This document shows positions 35,704 to 45,682 of a DNA stretch of 64,000 bases, in pieces. Source of the DNA: Adenanthera pavonina (taxonomy: Eukaryota > Streptophyta > Magnoliopsida > Fabales > Fabaceae); NCBI GenBank assembly GCA_026686845.1, contig JAIVEN010000012.1:25422501-25486500 (forward strand), in the 5' to 3' direction. The notes under the pieces were generated by a model. The model made no database searches. It saw only the letters and a list, made by a program, of their open reading frames with translations, and was not told the origin of the DNA. Made by a program: the position numbers and the translations under genes. Positions within the stretch are counted from its first letter, which is position 1. Each line of letters begins with the position of its first letter.

Positions 35704-35948
35704 AATAAATATTCTCCAATTTATTTTCTTAATTCCTTTTCTTTATTTTTGTTTCCAAATCTCCCTAATTTCTTTCCTTTCTACCCTTATTCTCACATGT
35801 GAATAATGAAAGGATAACACCAAAATAAATATTTTCCAATTTTCTTCTTTTCTTTATTTTGTTTTTTAAATTTCCATAATTTCTTTAATTTCTTTCCTTT
35901 CTACCCTTATGCTCGCATGTGAATAGTTAAAGGATAACCAAAATACTT
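35704..35948. repeat. Tandem duplication of about 122 bp
   Basis: Two copies run from AAATATTCTCCAATTT to GAAAGGATAACAC and from AAATATTTTCCAATTT to TAAAGGATAACCA, both containing TTTCTTTCCTTTCTACCC. Confidence 0.85.
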
Positions 35949-38174
35949 TTAAACCCATATTAATTTGTACAATCAGCTTAAGGTAATCATTCTTAGGAAT
36001 GGATGTCATGGGGTACTTAATATCTTCCCCATGTACAATTGATTCTTGAACCCAACTCCGACTATGCAGATCATCTTTTTTCTTCTTAATTTGGTTTTCC
36101 AAAATTTTCCTCAAAATTTTGGTAGAGACCTCACAAGTCAGTTTTCGTTCAAAAATCCAATTTGTCTTTCTTTTTTCCTTTTCCGGGTGCGACAAGTAAT
36201 ATCTATTTTCTATATGTTTGAAAACTTTTTTACATCATGATATGCACCTTATTCTACAGCAAGAAATAGTAAGTTTCCTTGAAACCTCTTTTCCTTTGAA
36301 AAGTATGACAAGAAAGTGGGAACGATTGATTTTATATTCATACATATATGCGTGTATATATATGTATGGGAATACCAAGAACTTGACCTACAAATATTGT
36401 ACCCTCAGTATTAGCATGAGTAACCATAATAACAATGATGATAATGTTAATAATGATAAGAATGGAATTGGCTACATATATATATTTGATCATGACTCAT
36501 ATTAACATACTTTTTGTTATTGTGCATCCCCATATGACATCCTATGTGACGAGATTTTATGCTAGCATGGTGATGATGATGATAATGATTGTGTATGACA
36601 TTGACATGTTGGCATATCATGAAAGATATTATCACTTGGGTTATGTATATTAAGCATTGGATGGATGGGTGATGATGTTTTAAGATACCACGTGGTATAC
36701 TAATCTACTAGTGGGACACACGAGGGCTCGTGTTCAAGTGGTGAGGTTGATATATATATATCTCTACCACTAAATTATCGTCCTTTGGTCAGGAATATCT
36801 AGTTGATAGTGGACTGGGAATGCATCTTCCTTAAATCACCACTAATTCAAGTGGTTCAAGGAAAGGGGAATCATGGTTTACTTATTAGTAGAATGACCTT
36901 TGGTCGGGTTGTGACTAGTGGTAGTAAGTATAATAGCACCTTGAAATCAACCTTCACCGGTTATTGGAAGGGGACCACTTATCAAAGTTACCTTGTGATG
37001 GTAACTAGCTCATGATTCCTATCGCAATTGGTGTAGGTTTTGCATATCATATGCATATTATCTTGAATAGTTCATATTGCATGTGTGCAATTGTAGATTG
37101 ATTCATGGATACCATTTTTCAGGAGAGGTTGTTTAGTTCTGGCAAGAAGGTGATCGAGGTTGGTTTCCTCTTGGTCGGGCACAAGATATTTGAGTACCCA
37201 TATGCGGTATGTGATATGAGAACACATGTCATATGTATATCTATATATATATATATTATATTGTGCCAAGTGTAGTTTTATGATTGGATGCCATGGGTAA
37301 TGATACCTTGTATGTCTGTGGGTTATCCTTGAGTTCAAGTTTTTGTTGCTTGTCTCCTATCACCTTGTTTCGAAGTTGTTTGAGTCTTGAATATGTATAG
37401 TTAAACAGGTAGTGAACTGGGGAGTTATAACCTTAGTGGTTATCATGTGGTCTCAGGCATATGTCCCATCTATCACTATTAAGAGTCTAGGTATAGGGCA
37501 TTAGTTGTCCATGTATATCTTGATGAGTTAAAGTAATGTATAAGGTCATTTGTGGAATTTGGTGTATGTGGTGTAAAAGGGGTATGTCACCCGATAGGTC
37601 AATTTAAGGTTTAAGGGAGTCGAAATCTATGAGAGTAGTTTTCTTGGGAAGCCTTCTCATTGAACAATGTTCTTGTGCTAATTGTGACCTGTTAAAAAAG
37701 GTTTAATAACCAAAAGATCAATTGTTTGAGTTTAGGTGGTATTAGTGTCAAGTTTTAGTCTAAAAGTAACCATTTCGATTACAGATGTTCAAAATCTCCA
37801 TATGGAGATATTTCAAAATATGGTTGGTGTCTATAATTAGATTGAAAATAGAATAACTTGTAGAAATTAGAATCAAGTTAATCAGAGGTTGAAGTGAGAA
37901 ATTATACATGTCAAAAGTTGAACTAGAATATCAGCAAAAAGATGATATGGTATCAACAGATGAAGCCACGGTGCCAGTGTTTAGGCCGCAACGCCCTGCT
38001 TGTCTGTTTCTTTTCATGTTCATTTTAATTCACCCTCACTGCCTTCCTATATCCCACGCTACGGCGACGCCATGATTCCCTTGTTTTGTGCAATTGGGAA
38101 GTTTTGTCTTGTATTGGGTAGTTGATTTCGGTTTTTTTTCATAGGATGTTACATTGTGCATGTCCTTTTATTCT

Positions 38175-38240
38175 TACTAACGTTATCTTTTGCAAATGTT
38201 TTCTTAATCAAAATTCTACAAGACATGGGTAGAATATTAA
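38175..38240 (-). pseudogene. Fragment of the duplicated EFR3-like intron, beyond the TE insertion
   Basis: TTATCTTTTGCAAATG and TCTACAAGACATGGGTA match 58826-58862 within an intron of the intact gene. It is the continuation of the fragment at 28489-29400, separated by the 8.7-kb insertion. Confidence 0.75.
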
Positions 38241-38420
38241 ACAAAACTAAACAAATGTCTCAAATTTTCTCTTTTGGAACCTCTAGTTTTATTAATATAT
38301 TTCCTTAGGTGTGGTCATTGAAAAATATCATGATCACAAAAACACTAAAAAAAAAACAAAATAAAGCATAATGGGATCAAAATAAACCGAGATCACAATA
38401 AAAGTTCAAGACAAGGCTAA

Positions 38421-41400
38421 TGTCACATCTCGAGATTTGGGTGTGATTAGCATCGAATGTGGGATAGCTTCTCACTCCACAAGCCTTAAACGCATATAAA
38501 CTCACATTCAAATTCATAGATGCAATTATAATACAAGGACCATAAACATGCTTACCTTTACACATACAGATAAGTTTAAACTTTTGTAGAAATTTCAGCA
38601 AAGTTTCCTCAGTAATTTGGATCTCCCTAAAGTTCTACAATAATGTAACCAATCAAATACAAAACACGGAGCTCCGCTCCAAAGCAATACATATATCTAT
38701 GCATGAAAAGGTAAGGATCCTGCCTATATGTTATGTGGAGCACATCTAAACTAAGTAAATAATGTTATGACAATGAGATAAATATTTTACATTTCAAGAA
38801 GATTTGCTCAAAAGAATAATTAGGAGTATTGTAGCAACTAAAGATGCCTCTCAAAAATCTACCGGAGGTGCACGGTTAACTCTACTATCTGAGGCCAAAA
38901 TATTTACCACTAAATAACATCCCAAAATAAAATACTTATATTAAAAACAAGGTAACAATACAATTGTAAATTTAAAAATGAGTATAACTAAAAATAAAAT
39001 CAAATGATACAAAATTACCATCTTTGATCATATACAAAGAAGTCTTACTTTTTCCAAAATTAAACAAGTCTTAGCAAATTTAATCAACTATCTTTCACAA
39101 AAGTAACTTCATCAAGAATCGAAGAAAGAGTTAATGTATGAGTGCATAAGACATGGTATAAGAATATCCTCTTTAAAATTCAATATAAAGATTAAAACTT
39201 TTCCTGAATTTCATTTCTTGAGAGAACCTAAACAGAACAAAATAACAAGCGCGGACACATAGTCTAACCAATTCGACGTGGCTAAAAGCCATGAAAATAG
39301 GCGTGAGTGCTAAGCTCACAAATAATAGGCGTGAGTATAATGCTCACAAAAATCCATCCCTCCATTCGAAGTGTGTTGGCTGACACACGGGTTTAGCACT
39401 TCCTATATATGCACCCTGCTAACTAGGTGTTAACCATGGCATCCCAAGAACTAATAGAACTGTCATTAACAATCAACATTCTGAACATAGTCCCTTAAAA
39501 ACATTTTCGGCATGCATAGAATTTTCAAATATCCGTTGATTTCAATCCATTTACAGTACATAAGGAATAAGCAATAACTTTGAATAATATCTCATTCATT
39601 CCATGCATGAATAATCTTTGGCAAAAGAATTGGAAGAGACATGAATAAAACTCACAATTTTAATAAAACATCCTTATAATCCCATCTAGAATACAAAAGT
39701 TTCATAATAGTAGCCGTAGAGATAAAACACATAAAAATGAATTGAAATTGAAATTGGTTAATAAAAATCACTTCAAGTATGTGGTGGGATGTTTTTTACT
39801 TCTTTGGTACGTTTCCCACATAAAACAACCACTAACTAGAAGACCTCATGAAAACTTATTCAGATAGGTACCTATGTACCCAAAAGAAAGATTATTAATA
39901 TCCTATTAATATTAATAACACATTAAAATTCTCTTAATACTTACTTTCATTCATTTATAAGGCTTCTTCCAAATATATGAAATGCAAAAGAAATGGTTCT
40001 CATTTGCAATGTTTTAAATCATTTAAAACACCCTTTCCCTATTTACAAATTGTTTTTACATTACACTAAGTATCATTTAGTTATTAACTTTGGCTTGCAA
40101 GCATAATTCTATATTCTGTTCAGGCATAATTGAAATAGATTTTAAATTTATTTGCTTTTTTATTACCTCATTCTCTTGAATATTAGATCAAACAATTATT
40201 CAGTACACTTTAACAAATATGTTCTTGTGCTAAAATTTATAACACCCAACTTGGTTCTTACCACTATTAACTCTTAGTCCAAACTCTGTCAATTTCCATT
40301 TTTTTAAAAATAAAACATCTTTCTTCTCCTAAGCTTTAACATGAAGGTTTTATACAATATAATCAAGTCAATGCTAGCCTAACCATACTTATCTACTCAT
40401 TATAGTTAAAATCCATATTTCATGCATTTTATCAAACACATAATATGCATCCAAACTCAAATTCATAAAACTAGTTACTAAAGTCTTAGATTTCCAACCA
40501 AACAACAATCATATAACAATCAAAGTTTCATAACACCTTCCTATACATCAACCTCTCACGATTAAGTTAAAAACCCCAATTACTTAACATGTTTTGGCTT
40601 GGAAAGAAAAGGAAAAGCAGACCCATAGCCTCAATCTTATATAGCAATCAAACGAGAAAATTTTTGAGTAAAATACCTATCACAAAGTGAGCTTTATGGC
40701 TTTAAATTTCAGTTAGATTAACACTCCCACTATTCCCCTGTTTCAGTGTCTAAACAGTAACAGATTTGGGGAGGGGAAAATCAGCCTCATGTGCCCAAAT
40801 ACACCACACAAAACAGATAGCAATTGAAGGGGAAATGAATGACACAAGAAGAGGAAGATATGACTAAAGAGAAAACACAGCAAGAGGATGAAAAAGAAAG
40901 GAAAAACAATAGCTTGTGCTATGAGTACCACATTGGGGAGCCTCACATAGGAAGTAGAGTTTATAAGGTCAAGGAGTTCTCCCACCTAATGGACTAGTCT
41001 TTTGGGATGGACTCTCCCCTTGGATTTATGCTCAAAACAAATGATGCTTTCATTGAGAGACTGACACCACAGAGAGGGTTACCCATGGAGGGTTCTGACC
41101 GGTGGAGGGTTTTGATCAACAAGGAGGTTGAGTGAGGTGTCACCGACTGAAGTGTCGTGACGTGGAGCCGCTGGGGATGTCGGCTCTCTAACGGAGGTGC
41201 ATTGTTATGAGTCCCACATTGGGGAGCCTCACATAGAAAGTGAGGTTTATAACGTTAAGGGATTCTCCATCCTAATGGACTAGTCTTTTGGGATGAGCTC
41301 CCCTTGGACTTATGCTCATAATGCTTACCCAATCACGAACAACAGCTGGTTTAAGGAAGGGATAAGCTCAATTGAACCGCAAGCACACACTAGCAACGCC

Positions 41401-41891
41401 GAACTATAACAAGGAGGAGGAAAGGAGGGAAATGCGCAGAAATGGGGAGAGGAAAGGAGCAACAATGCAACCCTATAGAAAGAATAAAAAGGATATCGTT
41501 GATGATGAAGAAGGTGGGGGCACGGGTCTTTCTTTCCATGGCCAAGTGTTGCATAAACAAAGGAGAGGAGGAAGGATATTTTATCCATGAGAAATGACAA
41601 AAGGACCATTCCATTGAGTGATTTAGAAAGGAAACAAAATAATAATAGAATCATAAACTATCATGTAGAGGCTTGAACTCTAAAAGTATACATTTCTCAA
41701 TATTATTAACTATTTACCTGATGCTCATCCATCAAAATTTATTTATCTATTTTAGTTTTAGTTTTTTTAGGTGAAATAAATGAAAAATTAACTTATACAT
41801 CTACTAAATTTTTTCCGTAAAATTATGAGTTTATTTTCTTATTTTTATTTATTATACTATTTTATAAATTCTTTAATTTAGGGTCATTACA
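38421..41891 (-). mobile_element. Solo-LTR-like element, antisense, about 3.07 kb without its nested insert
   Basis: The plus-strand ends are TGTCACATCTCGAGATTTGG and TTAGGGTCATTACA, so the minus strand begins TGTAATGACCC. GCTAA duplications flank it at 38416-38420 and 41892-41896. No coding region is seen. The TGTAATGACCC start and ~3-kb length resemble gypsy Del/Tekay-like LTRs. At 39297-39350 a 27-bp unit (ATAGGCGTGAGTGCTAAGCTCAC) is repeated twice, each copy able to pair GTGAG with CTCAC. Confidence 0.85.
40917..41318 (+). mobile_element. TRIM-like miniature LTR element, nested
   Basis: Two similar terminal copies, 40917-41034 and 41213-41318, begin TGCTATGAGTACCACATTGG and TGTTATGAGTCCCACATTGG and end TTATGCTCA. 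They enclose 178 bp with no ORF. Size and layout match terminal-repeat retrotransposons in miniature. The primer site is not clear and I found no exact target duplication, so the outer borders are provisional. Confidence 0.6.
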
Positions 41892-41896
41892 GCTAA

Positions 41897-42261
41897 GCAA
41901 TTCCTTATAAAACTATGCGCAATTGCTATAAAACTTGTCAAGTAGTAAAAATCTGTCAGTTGTAAACCGGGTGGCACACATACCTGTGCTGATATTTTCT
42001 ACTTCATGTTTAGCCACTTCTGGAATTGCAAGTTTTGCTTGCTCAAGGCATTTTCACATTTAATTCCTTTTTCCTTTTTTTGAACTACCCAGAAGGCTTA
42101 ACATTCTAACAACAAAATATGAAGAATCCAAATTCACCTCATACCCTCCTTAATCATATCTCCTGGAAAGTGTGTCAACTAATCTACAATATCATTTTGA
42201 ATTGATTGATCCTTTCTATATAATCTAGTAGCTTCCTTTACCTTCCAATAATGTCATCTTG
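41897..42261. other. Intergenic, nothing recognised
   Basis: Unique-looking sequence between the solo LTR and the CNL2 fragment. It does not align with the missing NB-ARC half of CNL2. Confidence 0.55.
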
Positions 42262-43761
42262 AGCGGGGAATGCTTGTTCGCATGTGGGTAGCTCAAGGGT
42301 TCATTCAACCATTAGATCAATGTGGATGTATAGAAGATGTTGGTTATGAGTACTTCATGATATTATTGTCAAGATGCTTCTATCAAGATGTCAAATTAGA
42401 TGAGTATGGCGAGATTAGGACCTGCAAAATGCACGACCTCATGCATGATCTAGCAAGGCTTGTCACCAAGAATGAGTATTTTGTCATTAGGGAAGGAAAA
42501 GAAACCAACTGGGGTGATAAGGTTCGTCATTTGTCAACTAAGCTAAATTATGGTTGGATTAAGTTACCCACTTGTGCTGCCAACAAAGACAAAATAAGAA
42601 CAATTTTGTCACCTGACACTACTGTCATTGAAATTACGCCGATGCATCTTCCTCCATTGCGAAGGTTGTATGAGTCAGTTGGTTGTTCTGCTGCATCATT
42701 CCCTAAACACTTACGAGTGTTGGATTTAAACAACTCATACACTGGGGAGATTCCAAAGAGTATAGGGAAGTTAAAGCACTTGAGATATCTTGATCTATCG
42801 AACAACAGATCAACTGAGAAGCTGCCACAAAGTATGACTGAGTTACATAACTTACAAACCCTGAAATGCAACAACTGTTGGAAATTGAAAGAATTGCCAA
42901 GAGATATCCACAAAATTGTAAGTCTGCGGCATCTTGAGTTAGTTGGTTGGTTGTGAATCTTTACCCTGTATGCCTAGAGGGCTGAGACGATTAGTTCATC
43001 TTCAAACACTGTCAAATTTTGTGTTGGATGATAGAAGAATGAGTGATGGCGCTAATATAATTGAGTTGAATGGACTCAATAGCCTGAGAGGAAAGTTGGT
43101 AATTGAAAGTTTGGAATTGCAGTGAAGTAATACAGAAGCGGTTGAATTTTCCAAGTTACTTGACGAGAAGCCATATCTGCGAGATTTGGAACTAGTTTGG
43201 TGGAACAACAAAGTGGAAGGACATGAACTCGAGCAAGTTCATGATAAAGATGAGACAACTTTAGAAGCTCCGGAGCCAAATTACATGATCAAAGGACTAC
43301 ACATAGTGCAATTTTGTGGCAAAAGGTTTTCAAAGTGGATAGGGATCGGAATCTAATATCATTGATAAAGCTTCAAATTGATCGTTGCAATTATTTGGAA
43401 TCACTCCCTGAATCAATAGGGAGTTTCACATCATTGCAAGAGCTTGAACTCAATGGGAGCCTTGCTCTGACATTACTCCCAGAGTCAATAGCAAATCTCT
43501 CATCATTAAAGAAGCTTAAATTCGTTAAGTTCTTTGTCTTGACATCACTTCCAAAATTCATTGGGAATCTCATATCACTCCGTGAGCTTCAAATCCATTC
43601 TTGCTCTGCTTTGACATCACTACCTGAAGCAATTCGTAACGTTAAATCTTTGCAGACACTACGAATATTTGACAGTACTCTGTTTTAGGAAAGATGCCAA
43701 TTGGATGGCCATGGATATTGGTCCCAAAATTGCTCACATTCTAAATGTTCATATTGTATAG
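42262..43761 (+). pseudogene. CNL2: 5'-truncated and frameshifted CNL fragment
   Basis: Homology to CNL3 starts at its residue ~434 (LVRMWVAQGFIQPLDQ against LIQLWIAEGFIELLDQ). CC, P-loop, kinase 2 and GLPL are all absent, while MHDL (near 42430) and the LRR remain. The first frame ends at 42956, after a GTTG unit present in an extra copy (42943-42954) shifts the frame by four bases. The second frame stops at a TGA (43123), and a further frame change near 43340 leads into LRRs with a regular SLPESIGSFTSL-type period. It ends at TAG 43759. Divergence is much greater than among CNL1, 3 and 4, so it is an older paralogue. Confidence 0.9.
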
Positions 43762-45560
43762 AGAGTTGATGTCCTTATCGTTTAAGCTCCTTTTCCTCAT
43801 CCCAATTTTATTTTAATTTTTCCCTTGTAGTCTTTTTCCTTGGTTCTGTTTCTGGGTTTCTCACGGTTGCTGATGGCATGCTACCTTCCATTTCCATTTC
43901 AATGTATATATCTTGTTAATAAATCCTAATTATTGTTTCTCCTATCTGATTATTAAGTCAAATTATTTGTGTTTTGTTCCATAGGGAATGTTGTGGATCT
44001 TGATCCTTTTGTACGTAGGAGAAATTAATGTCATATTATTTCCTTCTTTCATCTTTCATAGAACCAAACCTTTTGGGTTTCACTTCATTGTATTTTGAGA
44101 GAATCACCTGTAAATCAGTCAATTATTTGATAAAACGCGTATTGGGGGATTAAATATTTCTTTTTTGGCCAGCTATGGATTAAATATTGCTGTGGGGGCC
44201 AAAACGACATTAATTGTAATGTATATTAATGCTCAAAATATTTTACAATCTGACTTGACCTGTTTTGATGAACTTTATTGTGCTCTTTTCATTTTGATAG
44301 GGGTAGGGTGTTTTCTTTAGATCGCAATTTTGAGGTTTTATTTGATTTTCTTGATTCCTTGTAATTAAGTTGATATTTTAATCACTGCATTTGTCTATTA
44401 ACTATCCTAAGTAAAATTTTGTTGATAAAAAAAAAACAATTTAGAAGTCTTGTCTTTTTTCCTTAAAAAAAAAAGAAATAATTTTGTCAATTTTTTATAA
44501 AAATATTTCAAAAGAGAGAGTTTTTTTGGAAAAGTTCAAAATGTTGAAATTAAAATACTCAAAATATTTTAATTTGGTAATAATGAGTGCAGGCCGAAAA
44601 ATTGTTCTGATAATAAACAAATTAATAGATTCATTATTCAATTAATGCTTTTAATTTTATGCGAAGCATTTTTTTTCATCAGAACTTTTTTAAACTTGCA
44701 TGAGGCCAACATTCCTATATATCTATCTACCTTCAAGAAATTTCTCCTAAGAATTTCCAAATAACTCGTAAAAAAGTCAAGTAACAATCTACCTTTTCAT
44801 TACAAGTCTATAAAATTAATCATCTGAGAAATGTATTGATTTTGGCATTTTCTGCCGGACCAAAATTCGAAAAAAAAATTCCACACAGATGTACATCTTG
44901 AAAATTCATGAATCTTTTGTTACTTCAATCAAAGAACATGCATGTTCACAAAAATCACACCCACCTACGTACCTTACTTGTATGAAGCTATTTCACTACA
45001 TGGGCAAGACAAGCATAAGAACTTATGCTGTTTCCATGGACAAGATAAGCATGTCACTTTGGGAAATATAACCATCTCTGTATTCTTTTCTTTCTCCCTA
45101 ATTTTCCATTGTTGGTTTTATGATATTAGGGGAAAAGTTTTCTTAAATGATAAAAACAAGAATTTATAATAACAGTAACAACTACTGCTACTACTACTCT
45201 TGTTGATATAACCATTTTTTTCTTGTGATTAAATTATGTTTTAAAATAGGCAAATAACTATCAACATGCTCTTTTAGAAATGTTATTTTAATTTTGGCAT
45301 TAAATGTTGGACTAAAATTCAAAAAAACTACAAAACAGATATACATCTTCAAAAGTTCAAAAAAAACTTGGTAACGTAAAGGAGAATATACTTACGTTAC
45401 TTGAATGATGCTATTTCTCAATTAAAGCATATTTGAGAATCTTTTTATTCTTCTCTATAACTAATCTTTTCGCCAATCATTTATTACAAGCGGAGAAAAC
45501 AATTTGTCTTTAACTAAGCCAATACATATTCTTTTAAGTTTTGCCTCCATGAAGCATTCA
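43762..45560. other. AT-rich intergenic DNA with a weak internal duplication
   Basis: No gene. The stretch from 44838 (GGCATTTTCTGCCGGACCAA...) is loosely repeated at 45296 (GGCATTAAATGTTGGACTAA...), both followed by a TACATCTT and a GATGCTATTTCT-like run, with a period of about 458 bp. Confidence 0.5.
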
Positions 45561-45566
45561 AAACAA

Positions 45567-45583
45567 GGCTATATATATATATA
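45567..45583 (+). promoter_or_regulatory. Possible TATA region of CNL3
   Basis: An uninterrupted TATATATATATATATA run lies about 100 bp before the ATG at 45683. The position suits a core promoter, but such runs are common in this AT-rich DNA. Confidence 0.35.
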
Positions 45584-45682
45584 TGATCCATAATGGAAGG
45601 GAGATCATCACATACTATCCACCAATTATTCATAAAAGTCCCTCCTCTTACAAACCTCATTTCACTTGCCGACTAAGAACCA

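Larger units (their letters stand above)
31284..36194 (+). mobile_element. Long LTR element nested in the 29451-38153 element
   Basis: It begins TGTGAACACCGTATTTTGTC and ends CCGGGTGCGACA, with AGTAA duplications at 31279-31283 and 36195-36199. No coding domains are visible. Without the hAT element it is about 4.3 kb, so it is either a very long solo LTR (the Tat/Ogre clades have such LTRs) or a heavily deleted element. A GC-richer, purine-rich block at 31910-32660 contains a TATA box, and strongly AT-rich DNA surrounds it. Confidence 0.8.
29451..38153 (+). mobile_element. Large solo-LTR-like element with nested insertions
   Basis: It begins TGTAACAACCC and ends GGATGTTACA, with TTGTG target duplications at 29446-29450 and 38154-38158. 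On both sides lies sequence from the duplicated EFR3 intron (29340-29400, and 38175-38240 matching 58815-58870). No gag or pol is found. After subtracting the nested CACTA element and the nested LTR element, about 3.0 kb remains, a size seen for Del/Tekay-type gypsy LTRs. I therefore read it as a solo LTR; the family is an inference. Confidence 0.85.

Noticed and set aside
40917..41318. Cassandra-type TRIM with a 5S RNA promoter
   Set aside because: No 5S rRNA-like internal control region is present in the terminal copies.
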